This document shows positions 22,313 through 33,802 of a DNA stretch of 36,651 nt, piece by piece. Source of the DNA: Acanthaster planci. Its lineage: Eukaryota > Echinodermata > Asteroidea > Valvatida > Acanthasteridae. Location: the NCBI RefSeq assembly GCF_001949145.1, contig NW_019091487.1, forward strand, positions 791,000 to 827,650, read 5' to 3'. The notes beneath the pieces were generated by a model that was not told the DNA's origin, searched no databases, and worked only from the letters and a program-made list of their open reading frames with translations. Both the position numbers and the translations under genes were made by a program. How positions within the stretch are numbered: the first letter of the stretch is position 1; the number at the start of each line of letters is the position of its first letter.

Positions 22313-23017
22313 GGACATTTGGTAGAAATATCAAACCAGGAACGTCAGGTTCAAACGCTCGACTCTCGACAGACATTAAAAAGAACTCTGGTTTGTTTTA
22401 AGGAGCACTGTATTGTTAGAATTGATTCAGGAACTTCTTCAAACTAGAGAATTCAAAACATTTATGTTGACCGAGTTTGCAAAAAAAAATGGCAATATTA
22501 ATTTCTCCGGCAGGAAATTATAAAAATTAAATAAATAAATAAATGGGCAAAAGATTTTTTCATATTATAAAAAATCAGGCGTGCCCCAAGTTCCCTTTGA
22601 ATAGAAATTTCAACTCTTTCATTATATCCTTCAGCAGTTCTAGAAAAGGACGAGATAGTTCTAGAAATATGGGCATATAATGAGAATAAAATAATTGCGT
22701 CTCTTTTTTTGGGGGGGGTTCTATATGACAAAAATCCATGATGGGTTTTTATTCTCATGGGGCGAAGGACGCGGTACCGCAATCAAGCCGTGGTACCGTG
22801 GGTCAGCAGGCAAATGCAATGATGATCACAACTTGATATTGTCTCTGGCTACTTCCCAATCAAAACAAAATTGCTGGCACTCAATGGCCTTTCTGATTAA
22901 AACTACTGCTTGAAATACAGAACAGGCTCCTTTCATCGCTCTTCATTGTAAGGACTTGAATCTGTTTACAGCTTGTGTAGTCAAGATGCAATTTCCTTTG
23001 ACCTTATTACTGAATGA

Positions 23018-23224
23018 GGGCATTTTTTTATTGCCCGACCGACTTTTTGGAACTCCTTGCCACAACATTTAAAAAGAAATACAAATGATTTGCGATCACG
23101 GTGTACCTTTGTAATCAACTTCATGAAGAGTCCTAGTTCTGCTTTTTGCAATTTAGTTTGTCTGAACCATTTGTATTTTAGTTTAGTTGGACTGTTCTGT
23201 GTAGTCTTGTCGCTCTTTCAATAA
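23018..23224 (+). pseudogene. Remnant resembling the C-terminal end of a LINE reverse transcriptase
   Basis: An open frame of about 68 codons reads ARPTFWNSLPQHLKRNTN and continues to TAA at 23222-23224. The xxxFWNSLPxxL pattern is typical of the region after the reverse transcriptase domain in CR1/Jockey-like non-LTR elements. There is no upstream polymerase domain; the frame is closed by TGA at 23015. It sits between the two direct repeat copies. The assignment rests on a short motif. Confidence 0.45.
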
Positions 23225-23724
23225 GATTTGCCAGTGTTTGCTTATAATATTGATTTGATGTTTACTTCTGAATACGTTTATACAATTGGAACTTTAGAAA
23301 TGAAATAAATGTCAATCAGTCCCCGAGAGACATGGTAAAGAACTTTATTTAGTTTTTACTAAATCAGGAACTCCTTCAAACAGGAGAATTCAATTTATCT
23401 TTGTTTTATTATGTCCAAGTCTGCAGAGGAAAACCTGCAAGGTTAACCTTTCCCGAAGTTCAAAACTTCAAAGTTTGAAGTCTTATACAAACATCCTCCT
23501 GTGGAAAGTTTAATAGTAAAATGTTTTATAATGGATTTTGAGAAATAAGAGTCTGAGAATTTTTAACTTTGAAATATAATTTTAAAATCAAAATGTGGCT
23601 TCACGTGGGGCGGATAAAGGCAATATTCAAAGGGGGGTGGTTGGGCCCCTCAGATTTTTACGTTCAATTTTTGAGGACTTGCAAACATGCATTGCAATTG
23701 CCATTTCATTCTTTTGTTTTTTGT

Positions 23725-24137
23725 AATGTCAGAGCGGGGATGACATGGCCCATTAATATAATGGCTGTTTATGCCCACGAACCTCTAGCCTGTTTTACAT
23801 ACTTTGGGTACGGCTCAGCCGTCCGCTAGCGGCTTTATCCGTTTCCCATAGACTAATGCGTTATCTCCCGCCGCAGCCAGGCAATTTGGGCAAGGCATAT
23901 TTCTTGCTCAAAAGTAAACGTCATGACCAACACCAGTAAACATGATCTTTACACGAAAAATTGCAGTCAACGGGAGATGTAATTTTTGCTTTTTATTCAC
24001 ACAAAAACAGTCAGAGAATACACCACTACTTTCTGGAAAAACGGTTTTATTGCCAAATATTGAGAGGAAGGCTTGTCTTCGTGCCTAGTGGAAGCGTTCA
24101 CTGTTAACGATTGCCACTGTTATATCCTTTATTGAAG
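23725..24137 (+). repeat. Direct repeat copy B
   Basis: Second copy of the repeat at 21751-22312. Homology runs from AATGTCAGAGCGGGG to ATATCCTTTATT and stops at both ends at matching points. It is shorter than A by one internal block. A second, weaker repeated block lies between the copies: around 22425-22460 and 23365-23395 share a GGAACT(T/C)CTTCAAAC word and a following GAGAATTCAA. Confidence 0.85.
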
Positions 24138-24302
24138 TCTCGTTATCCCAGTGTGTTGTGTTCAAAAGGGGGGGGGGCAGAAAACAATCGCGATAGAGGG
24201 GGTCGTCAGCTCAACCCAGGGAGGGCGCTGCACAAACAAACTACAAAATGCACAATTAAATTAACTGTAAAAATGTAAATCTTGCTTAGGATGAATGGAA
24301 GT

Positions 24303-24457
24303 CAGCCAATCACATTCGACTCCATCCACTGGACACTGGTGTCCCTGGCTATAAAGAAGGAGACCTCTAGAATCAGAAGCTGCGCGCGAATGACAGCTGA
24401 GAAATAACGTCGACAGTGATTGTCTTCTGTCGAGCTCCAAAACGAAGTGCAATACAG
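24303..24457 (+). promoter_or_regulatory. CCAAT/TATA promoter with possible non-coding first exon
   Basis: AGCCAATCAC at 24304-24313 is followed about 45 bp later by CTATAAAG (24349-24356). A start site would be expected near 24380, and a consensus 5' splice site, CAG|GTAAGG, lies at 24457/24458. This order fits a promoter with a roughly 75-nt untranslated first exon. The downstream gene is unknown; the GPCR at 29221 is the nearest plus-strand gene. Confidence 0.4.
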
Positions 24458-25850
24458 GTAAGGAACCCAGAGTAAGCCTGACACTAATGGATGATGTTCA
24501 ACTTATTCTGAGAGACATAATTTATTAAAGACTCCTGAAGGATTTTCCTGATAACTTATGGAAAAATTCATTCAGAGCTCTTTGTATCTTTGACGTTTCA
24601 CTGATAGTTTTCTGTGCATAATTTCGAATAGTTGTCTTCCCCCTGATGGGAAGGTAGGTACATGTTTGTACATGCACCCCTGTAGGTTCACATAAAGCAA
24701 CATTGTACGTGCAAATCTTTTGATTGTTTGTGCACCAAAAACGTTTTAAACACCAGTTGTTAATGTTTGACGACTGATTTCCTGGATCTGCGCTTTGCAA
24801 CATTGCATGCAATCAGTAGTGTAGCTTAGAGTAGAAATTTTCAAGTTAACAGCAAAATTCGAATGCTGATTTGGGGAAGCTTGGGACGGCAAATGAATAT
24901 CAACAAAATAACAAAATATAAAACCGTAAAAGTGAACATCCATTACAGTCAAGATGGTGAAATAACACAATGAAGCACTGAAAGCTGTTTACAAAAGTGA
25001 ATGATGATTATCAATATCTTACCATTGTCAACATAGCCTCATATTTAAATATTTCTCGACTGGGGCAATTTATTTTTCAACAGGCAACCAAAACTCCAGC
25101 TTCGCGCGCCTGCGTGTAAGTTAGTTCTAGGTGTTGGCACTGCAGGGACGTTTCGATTCTTGAACAGTTTGGCAAACAAGCTGAAGGCAGTGCAGGAACT
25201 ATTCCTTGCCAATCAGTCATTTCTGTGCTGACTACAGTTAAATTATTCCTTAATCACTTGCCCCTACAAGAACGTTTCGTTGAATTATTTGCACAAATCC
25301 CTGCGTTGTAAAAATAAATTAGTTATTTTTACTCAAGCCCTGTGTCTGGAGTAACTTTCATAAAAACCTTTAGGATTTACAACGATATCATCATCATGCA
25401 AAGCATATAGCAATATACGTGTACTTTGAATGAATTTTTACCTAGTTTTCAATTAAATAAGTTCACTATTAAACAGGTAACAACTTTTTAAAAACCCTAC
25501 GCACTTCATGAATGACTGAATATGGGATGTTTGTTGGTGCGGTAGTTGCGCAGTCACATACTTTCAGTCATAGGCAAAATAGTGTATAAACATCTTTGAA
25601 GACAGGTGCCTTATGACTGTGAAATTTATATAATGAAAACAAATCAAACTAGATGTACTGGTTGTTACACCAACAGCTACAGAGTTGTTTCGAATTTCGA
25701 GTTGTTTAATTAACAGATATTTGTTTATGATTATGAGCTGTGTAATTTGTGCAAAAAGTAAATTTTACATAATCTGTATCATGTTAATAGCTATGTGGAC
25801 GTTTCAAATCAATCGGACATGTACTTCAGAAGATATATTTAAATGTCATG
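24458..25850. other. Gene-free stretch
   Basis: AT-rich DNA with short unsupported frames only. I see no exon, RNA gene or clear repeat. Confidence 0.6.
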
Positions 25851-26721
25851 TCACGTGATACCTGATGACGTCACTGTGACGATACACTAATTATGTACCT
25901 AATAAGAAGTCTGTCAAATGATGAGTGCTAACTAGTCTGTGAAATTAGAAAAACGTGCCTAGAACGTATGTAGAGAAATTTCACATTTAAATTCATGACA
26001 TCACAGTGACTAATTTCGTCACACCCCTCGGGCTCATGGAATAAATAGCCACGAAATACGAAGTATGTCAGATGGAAGAGTACCTGAGTCTTGGACATCA
26101 TAATAACGTCCCCAAAACCTACGGAGAAAAACAAACTGCACCTTTAAATTCCTGTCACGTGATTTGCTTTTGAACTGGAAAATATTTATAAAACATTAAT
26201 TGATATTTCGATTCTTGGGTATATTTGTCATCAACAAAAGCAAACATTTTATACGATTTCTCTTGCATTCTCATAGTTATCATCAGCCGAAGTTCAAGAC
26301 TATATCTAATTAAGATCGATAACAGTGCGTAGTAGAAAAACGTGTACGAAACCTAAGGATAAAACTGCAACTTTCATCTCATGTCATGGGACCCCGATGA
26401 CGTCACCGTGACGATTTTATTTTGACAGCTCCTTGGGTTGATGCTACAAATGCTGCCAATATGAAGTCAGTTAAATGGATGAGTCCGCCAGTCTTTGACT
26501 TTATAAACACGTGCATAAAACCTATGGAGATTTGCACCTCTGAATTCGTGTCACGTGAAAACTGCGACTTTAATCTAATGTCACGTGACCCCTGATGACG
26601 TTAGTGTGACGATTTTATGTTGATAGCCCTTGGGTTGATGTACAACATATTCTCCAAATGCCAAGCCAGTCAGATGGATGAGTGCGTCAGTCCTTGACGT
26701 GTACAAATTCATGTCACGTGA
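25851..26721 (+). repeat. Degenerate repeat array rich in TCACGTGA E-boxes and TGACGTCA CREs
   Basis: The exact octamer TCACGTGA occurs at 25851, 26155, 26551, 26581 and 26714. TGACGTCA occurs at 25866 and 26398, with near variants at 25997 (TGACATCA) and 26596 (TGACGTTA). Surrounding text repeats too: CCTGATGACGT...GTGACGAT, TTGGGTTGATG, AGTCAG(T/A)TxxATGGATGAGT, ACGTGCxTAxAACCTA. At least three or four diverged copies of a ~200-bp unit are implied. Confidence 0.7.
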
Positions 26722-27560
26722 TCTGCGTTTATCTTGAAAAAAGGTTATGAAATATTACTTGGTACAAAGCGAACGTCCATTACAATTGACTATTATTATT
26801 CAGAAAGTTACACATTACGGCCAAATCCCTCTTGATTTTTGGCCGATATGCAAACGCTCCCAGTCGGGATTAATAAAAAAACAAACAAAAAAGTTGCGAA
26901 AACTTTGAATGTATCTGAAACATTCGCACCAGTTTTACCACAGCCCACTTTCAGGAAAACTTTGAATTGTTTGTCTTCAAAACTCGTGCAAATACATAAA
27001 CAAACTATACTGTTCAAGAAATAGCTTTGGACGAAAAAAAAAACACTTATCATCCACAGTGTTACCATTTCTATATTTTATTTTTACAGGGAACGTTTGG
27101 AATGGGCTTAATCTTACCAGAAAATATGTTTGTCTAATATCGCTATGTCCAATTAATGAAACAGACGTTTATTTTATGAACTGAGACAACTGCTTGCATG
27201 ACACGTATTTACATAGCCCTCATTACATATGCAAAGTACCCTCAAAATCGGACACGGGCAGTTGAAAATATCTTGCTGAAACATAGGGCACTTTCGATCA
27301 AGGACCATAGTTAACCAAAGTTTGACATAAGGCACTTTTCTTCATGCACGTCAACATTTGTGCCAAGTTACGCGACACACCGCAAGCGATTTTAACGGCT
27401 GGACCACGCAACGCACACTTTTGTTATGTAAATAGGGTCGATTTTTGTGCCCGTAAAAGTGAAACACGTGAACGCATTGTGTACGCAACGCACCCCACAA
27501 AATGTAATTTCGTTCGGTTGAGTGACGAATTGGAACGAAATTAAGTTCTTGATTGTGGGA

Positions 27561-27614
27561 TATCACTCCGCGAGTGATACGCTATAAAAGTGTAGTCTGG
27601 ACAGGAATTCGTCA
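27561..27614 (+). promoter_or_regulatory. Orphan TATA promoter with an upstream perfect palindrome
   Basis: TATCACTCCGCGAGTGATA (27561-27579) is a perfect inverted repeat with 8-bp arms and a 3-bp centre. TATAAAAG follows at 27583-27590, and an initiator-like TCATCT has its A at 27614, about 31 bp below the TATA. No convincing coding exon follows directly. It may drive a 5' untranslated exon of the GPCR at 29221 or another transcript. Confidence 0.4.
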
Positions 27615-29220
27615 TCTGCATTACCGACAGGCACCGGCACGACATATTGTTTATTAGAAAATAATGTATATTAAAATCAAATCTATTCTTAGGGAGTTCC
27701 AGCTTATCAATACATTTGTAAATTTTCCTGAAAAGTTTTTTTTTTCTTCTACAAATGTCTTTGAGGAAGTTGTAGATCCTAGCACAGTTTTTGCTATACT
27801 GCTCAGGCCTAATTGTAACAGATGCAACGTGGAGATTACTGTCAATGATTTTTCATCAAGTTGATTAGTATCTTTGACGTAAATGCTGTTAACAAAACAG
27901 AAGAAAATAAATAGGGTTGGTCTATCCATTGGCGCGCCGCGCGTGGGTATGCCCTCCCAAAGTTGTAACCAATTTGTGAAGTGGAATGATCAAGAACGTA
28001 CATAGGGGCCTATAGAAAGGCGCCTATCAACCATAATTGGACTACGGTATATTCAACTATTCGCGACCAGCCTGTCAAGGTTGGTGGCATCGTTGGTTGT
28101 CACAAACCGTTTTTAATAGCACAGTGCGGAGAGGACCAGTTAGAAAAATGCCGGAAAAACAATATGTCACTAGTAAACGACCATTTTCACTTTTATTTTT
28201 GCTATTTTGCCCTTCCTGATGCGGCCACCGTTTCTCCCCTTCTGCCTAATCACCTGACAACCTCTGATTAGGGTCTTTCACACTTCAACTTCACTGCGCA
28301 TGCGCTAGGAAAGTCACGGACCAACCACTAGTGGTCCTTGATAGGACTTGCCCCTTTCGTACACACTAATGAATCTACATCTAAATATATGCAGTGTGCT
28401 GGTTTAGCAGGTAGTGACATTTGGGGTTACTTTTCCGCATTGTTCGTCAAGAGAAAACAAAAGTTGCTCTCCGATATTTTGCTTTTGCATGAAGTGTTTT
28501 ACTTGTAGAATTTACAGCTGGTTACGAGACAGAATCGTCAGAAACATTTGTAATGTCAAGTCAAACCAAATTCAAAGGCAAAGCAAAGCAAAACAGCATA
28601 CAGTGCCACTTCTTTAGTCTGTTTTCAGCTATTTGTACTTTTTGTATTATGGTGTGTGTTTTATTGTAATGCTGAATAAAATAGTAATAAAAGCAAATCA
28701 AAGCAAAGAAAGGCAATACTACTGTACTCAGAAATGTACAAGAGTTCTGTGACGCGTGATGACCAATCAACGTGATATAGCAAGTTCGCTCCGCTCACGG
28801 CAGTTTTGCGCATTGAGAAATGTGTCTTTGGGCAAGTCATTTGAATAGACGGATTAGTTATCCTAGTTCGAAAGATTCTTTCAAAATTACAAAGTATGCA
28901 TTTCCCAACGGTTGACCACAAGGTAATATCGTTTATCTGTCAAAGGACAACGGAAAGATGTCAACATTACACTTTTGCGACTTATTACGCTTGGTCAATT
29001 TCGACTCAGTCAGATTGCTAGGTTGTAGTCCAAGTCGCAAATTTATTAGTCAAAATATGCTTCTCATTGGCAAAGTAGTAAGTTTGACGATAGGTTTTGC
29101 ACACAAAATCAGGACTGACTTGTGTTTACAGCGTGGTGTCATTCTCATTTTGCACTATTTAACAGATTGTAAGGACGCTGTTATTGAGCTCAGGTGTATG
29201 TTTGCTTCTGACTGGAAATC
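27615..29220. other. Upstream region of the GPCR gene
   Basis: No recognised coding exon. An NRF1-like palindrome, GCGCATGCGC, lies at 28296-28305. Several acceptor-like CAG sites occur between 29120 and 29195, so the GPCR may have upstream untranslated exons. Short frames here show no family features. Confidence 0.5.
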
Positions 29221-30330
29221 ATGGAAATTACAACAGCTTCAGCCAGCATCAACACATCAGTTACATCATCAACTAATATCTCTGATGACCAACAAAGTTT
29301 AGTCAATGACTACAACATCAACATCTTATCAGTTGTGGCCAACCTTCTTCTCGGCATCCTCGGGTTAATGGGTAACGCCATAGTCTGTCTGACCGTGAGC
29401 AAGACAAAGATTTTTCATGACATCACCCACTACCTCATCGTGAGTTTGGCCATGTCTGATTTCCTTTGCTGCGCCTTCTTTATCATTTCCATACTGTGCG
29501 TGATCGAAGGTCACCCAGTCCGAGTCCACATCACACAAGGGTTCTTTGGGGAGATTTTCTGCAGGTTGTTTTGGAGTCTCCATCTCTTCTGGTCCTCTTT
29601 TTTTGCTTCGGCTTTCAACCTGGTAGTGGTGACCTTCGAGAGGTATTTTGCCATCGTTCACCCGATGAGATACGCCCGGTCCTTCACGGTGCGACGGGGC
29701 TTGATGCTTGCTGGGGCAGCCTGGACTCTTGCATATCTCCTAGAGATAGAGTTTCCGATCAGGTACTACGTGAACAAGGAAGGCGAGTGTACCTATCCGG
29801 GTCTTGGCCCAGCCTGGTTCGCCAAGTTGATGTTTTTCAAGTCCTTTTCAGTCAGCTTTGTGGTTCCACTGATATTCTTAGTGTGGGCCTACTACAAAAT
29901 CATCAAGACCCTTCGACAGGGAGCAGTAAACCCGGGCGTGATGGGAGCTGAGATGGGAGAGGCTAGCCGCCGAGTTGTCCATAGTCTCCTAATCATTACC
30001 ACGTTCTTTATTCTGCTCTTGCTTCCGTCTGAGCTCGGAAACGTCTTGCTGTTCTTCGACGTACCCGTGGACGCACGCCTGGGCATATGGGAGATCTTTA
30101 GAACCCTGACAGTCATGAACTCGGTGGTAAATCCGATGATTTACGCCATCAAATTGAAGAAGTTCAGAAGAGCAATGAGGGCCACACTTTGTCCTTGTTT
30201 GAAGAATCAGGTGGAGCTGGAAAACGAAACTCAACTGACTGTCGTTGGCATGAACACCTTAGCATCTACGGCTGGCCCTGAGAATGAGTCATTGAGCCAA
30301 GCACGTGCTCAAGGACGTTTTGTCACCTAG
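29221..30330 (+). CDS. Rhodopsin-class (class A) GPCR, intronless, orphan
   Basis: A single open exon encodes 369 aa with seven hydrophobic segments (about residues 34-59, 69-94, 115-145, 158-178, 205-229, 250-279, 286-310). Class A landmarks: GN at 51-52 (TM1), D80 in SLAMSD (TM2), disulfide C114 and C190, ERY 140-142, W168 (TM4), P216 (TM5), P269 (TM6), NPMIY 304-308 (TM7), then a basic helix 8 and CPC (324-326) for possible palmitoylation. N11 and N19 are N-glycosylation sequons in the N-tail. Start: an in-frame TGA lies 12 nt upstream of the ATG. Oddities: C114 to R141 is 27 residues instead of the usual 25, and TM6 has LLLP in place of CWxP. It has no aminergic aspartate in TM3. It resembles orphan peptide-receptor-like families expanded in invertebrate deuterostomes; the ligand is unknown. 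Confidence 0.93.
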   Translation: MEITTASASINTSVTSSTNISDDQQSLVNDYNINILSVVANLLLGILGLMGNAIVCLTVSKTKIFHDITHYLIVSLAMSDFLCCAFFIISILCVIEGHPVRVHITQGFFGEIFCRLFWSLHLFWSSFFASAFNLVVVTFERYFAIVHPMRYARSFTVRRGLMLAGAAWTLAYLLEIEFPIRYYVNKEGECTYPGLGPAWFAKLMFFKSFSVSFVVPLIFLVWAYYKIIKTLRQGAVNPGVMGAEMGEASRRVVHSLLIITTFFILLLLPSELGNVLLFFDVPVDARLGIWEIFRTLTVMNSVVNPMIYAIKLKKFRRAMRATLCPCLKNQVELENETQLTVVGMNTLASTAGPENESLSQARAQGRFVT

Positions 30331-33175
30331 CTCACAAAAGTATACCTTTAATGTGAAACCCTTCACATGGTGAGCTTTGTCATTTTGGTGCATATCAACT
30401 TCAAATTGATCTGGACACTGTCCCGTTTTTCAAAGCTGTTTTATTCGTGATTCTGTAGACAACCTAGAATCATGTTGTAGGCAACCTAGAATCATAAACG
30501 TAATCTATGCACCCAAATGTCAAAGGTCACCATATGAATGGTTTTCGCTGATCACTTTGGTGCACTGCAGTTCAAGCTCCATTGAAATAGTGTTAAATGA
30601 ACAGAGTTTGGGGCCCTATTGCAGATAACCGAAGTCTCTGAGGCCTCTTAAACAAAAAGCAATGTGTTGTTTGGTCCTCCAGATTTCATTTGATTTTCAA
30701 ATTTTAGTAGGTTAACCAATTAAAGTTTTATTTATCCGCCCAAAACAAACTCACCCCCAAATGTGAATGTTCCAAAGTCTTCTGAGCTGCCATTTTTCAA
30801 ATGACATTCCTCTATTCTGACAATTTTTCAACGCAGGGGGGGGGGGCAGCCCTGACTGATTTTTTTCTTTACAAACGGAACACTTCATAGGTAAGAAAGT
30901 AATCGGTATAATTATTTATCAGCACCAAGACCCATAGATAACAACACCATGAAATAAAAGCAAGGATTTTTGGACTGCGAGTAATTAAGGCTTTTTTTAT
31001 GTTTCCCAAATGTTTTCGGCCCGGCGGAGAATTGTCACCAACAGTTACTTTGACAAGTTGTTACGTTGGTCGGCCAATCCGGTAAAGGTAGAAATACCTC
31101 TATTGAAGGAAAATCTGCATTTAGTATGAAGGATTATCTGTAGCATTGCCTCTGGGCGAGATCTTTTGTTGTTCACTGAATTAGTGTTATTTTTGTTGAG
31201 AAAGTGAAATATAAGCGCACTCCTGTCGGTAGAACAAATCTATATATTTTGACTTAACCATGTTATGTATTTAGTTACAGAGACGTAAAGAATAATGTAT
31301 TTTATTCATATATCCATTCTGTATTATTTTTACGACATCTCTTGAATTGTGGTTTACATAAATGTAGATATCTCCATTCGTTTTCCAGTTCAAGTTACGT
31401 TTGCACCAGGATTCAGAATAATATCCCTATACAGTGAAGAATGTCAAGGACAGATCCCCCTAAATACAGATTAAAACAAAACGGAGAGGAAATACGAAAA
31501 AAGCACACAATGACACAAAAGCACGATAAGCCAAGTATTACAATCATCGGAATGAGAAAATACAAATTTGGTGCAGTACACGTACAGTAGGAGCTCAAAT
31601 TATTTGATAAGAGATTTTTTGACCCTTAATTTAAATAATAATGCCTTTAGGACAATCATGGTTTGAAAAGCGGTTGTTTAATTGCAAACGAGTAATGAAG
31701 GTCTCTACACTGTCGCGTAAAATAGTGGAAATATAACTTTTTGAGTGAACTATGAATATGTTTTTTCCTCGTGTAGTCCAGATAGTTAATTAATTAAATA
31801 AGTGTTTTATTTCGATGGTCAACTAGTTAGTTAAAGGAGGCAACAGACTAACACGCCAGGATCATCAAAATCAGGCCAGCAAGAGTGCCATCCAGCCTGA
31901 CTGGAGGACAGCCAGTAAGGGTCCGTCTCTGCGTCAGTGCAGTGGGCTGTCGTGAAATGAACGACTGAATGAACCCTTGCTGTTTCCTGCAATTCTAGAG
32001 CTTGCTAAACGTCCACGAGATGGGCTCGACCTATCAAGGACTAACGGGTTCCGAGAACAGAACTAATAATTATATGTCTGGCTAGACAAACTCGAAGTGG
32101 TAAATTTGTTTAATTTGTAACTAATAAAATTAACGTATATTATAACATTGACGGTTCTAAGTGAGTGATACATGTATTTAATTAACAAACAGTTAAGATT
32201 CTAAGTAGACATGTAGATATTGGATTTTGCAGGATTCATGCTGATTTTCTAATTTACCCGAAGATTCATCAGTTAAAGTTAATATTTTTGACAGCTAGCC
32301 TATTGTCATGAAAAGGTCGTGTGCACTGAAAGTGTCATTGACTGGAACCTTTAGCTTTACTTGGTCGGTTGTACCAGTCAGATCTTGATTTAATTATCCT
32401 TTTCTTGTCTTCCCTTATGTTTTTGTCACGGTAAACAACACAAATCTTGTCATTAAAGTTGGGCTTAAAATAAAGGAACACCTTATTTGATATCCAGTCA
32501 TTTCCCCTTTCTGTCACTCAAGTTGAGTTGTGAGTAAACCCCGTAGTCTGCAGACAGCACATTAATCTTTGTAACATCAGTGGGCATCATAAAAAGTCCA
32601 TGGTACAGCTGGCTTGCTAAAGCGAAGCAGTGCCATGGAAACGAGAGGGAAATCTTTAAGGTTCAGTCCCATGCATGAAGTGCATAGTACTCACTTGATT
32701 GTAAATGGTGTTCGTGTACGTGACCACTAATATTTTATACAGGTACTTTAGGATTTAATTAAGGGGTATGGCGAGTAGCGTTGACATTATCATTTTTATT
32801 TGTTCAGCCTTATTAATAGACCTTTGATTTGTTATTAGTAAAATATGATGTACTCACCTTGTGCACATAATTGTAGTTATGTTTTCACTAAGTATGGATC
32901 TTGTGTTTCTTTTGTGATGTTTACATATAAATTGTGTTTTCGTCTACTAACGTGAGTCTCAAAGTTAGAATTTATAACAACACAAATGTAAGATTACTGG
33001 TGAAGGAAACGAAATATTTGGGAGGTAGAATGGAGGGCATATCTCTCTGATTTTTGTGTGTAAAATAAAATTGTAATAGCTGTAAGCTTTACCTGGGAAT
33101 GATTTTGTACGTCTGCTTGTTGCTATGACACGCTTGTTGTCCTCCCAGAGTCCTTTGCGAAAAGTGAACTTTTAG
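30331..33175. other. GPCR 3' flank and gene-free stretch
   Basis: An AATAAA at 30953-30958, about 620 nt past the stop, is a plausible GPCR poly(A) signal. A run of 12 G lies near 30836-30847. Beyond that, AT-rich DNA with no exon, RNA gene or repeat that I can support. Confidence 0.6.
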
Positions 33176-33564
33176 TCACGTGATAAAACTTTGTTGGATA
33201 CGACGCAAGCGCAGTCGGTTACTTCTGCGAAATCAGTAAGGCTCCCTTGAGCCACCACAATACCTAAGTCCTAAAGAAAAATAGGGGACCGGACGTGCAG
33301 ACAAAAAAACAAATTCTTGAGGCAATAGAGTACCGAAGTGAATACGTCACGCGCACAATTGGTGTGTAAAAGGCATGAGCGAATGAACGTCGAACCACCA
33401 GCGCGTGAACCAACACACGCGTGTACTCCATTCGTTTGCACTGCACTAGCACTTTCTGGTTCACAGTGACGTCACATTCGGGACTCTATTATTTCACGGA
33501 CATGGCACGGCAGAAGTCGGTGCTCCGTTTCTGTGAATTTTCAAAGACAGCAAACTTCATGTAA
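33176..33564 (+). promoter_or_regulatory. Putative promoter and 5' leader of the gene at 33640
   Basis: TCACGTGA at 33176-33183 and a consensus CRE, TGACGTCA, at 33467-33474 lie upstream of the exon at 33640. The stretch 33330-33470 is richer in CpG than its surroundings. A 20-codon frame, 33502-33564 (MARQKSVLRFCEFSKTANFM), starts in a good context (GACATGG) and could be an upstream ORF. Alternatively a donor-like CAT|GTAAGC at 33560 would make it an alternative first coding exon. No TATA box was seen. Confidence 0.45.
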
Positions 33565-33639
33565 GCCTAGATGCAAAATTTTCGAAACTAGTATAAATAT
33601 GTGGCCAAAAAATTGTAATTGGACCTAGAAAGTCGAAAC

Positions 33640-33802
33640 ATGGCAAGTCAAGGCGGTCATTCGGGTCCGTCCCATGGACATGGTACGCACCATCACCTCC
33701 ACGCTACACACGCTCAAGTGCTTGCAAACCACATGAATCAGCACGTGTTGCTGAGTACTGAAGTAACCAAGTTCTTGAAGCAGAACACAAAAGCCCCAAA
33801 AG
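33640..33802 (+). CDS. Probable first coding exon of an unidentified gene
   Basis: The ATG at 33640 opens a 54-codon segment plus one base, ending at a consensus donor AAAAG|GTAGGT (33802/33803). The peptide begins MASQGGHSGPSHGHG, is rich in His, Gly and Ser for about 25 residues, then becomes a mixed helix-like stretch (NHMNQHVLLSTEVTKFLKQN) ending KAPK. I do not recognise the family. Reading through the donor meets a stop about 12 codons later, which favours splicing. No in-phase next exon was found before the window ends, so the gene would be 3' partial. CRE and E-box sites upstream support a real promoter. Confidence 0.5.

Noticed and set aside
21751-24137. Calling the direct repeats LTRs of a retrovirus-like element
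   Set aside because: TG...CA ends are only partly matched, no gag-pol is present, the TGGTAG after copy A matches a primer-binding site for six bases only, and no purine tract precedes copy B.
28958-29302. 114-codon frame overlapping the GPCR start
   Set aside because: It overlaps the receptor start in another frame and has no recognisable features; the receptor frame is clearly the coding one.
29365-30234. Several antisense and alternate-frame open frames in the GPCR exon
   Set aside because: They are shadows of the receptor reading frame, with no features of their own.
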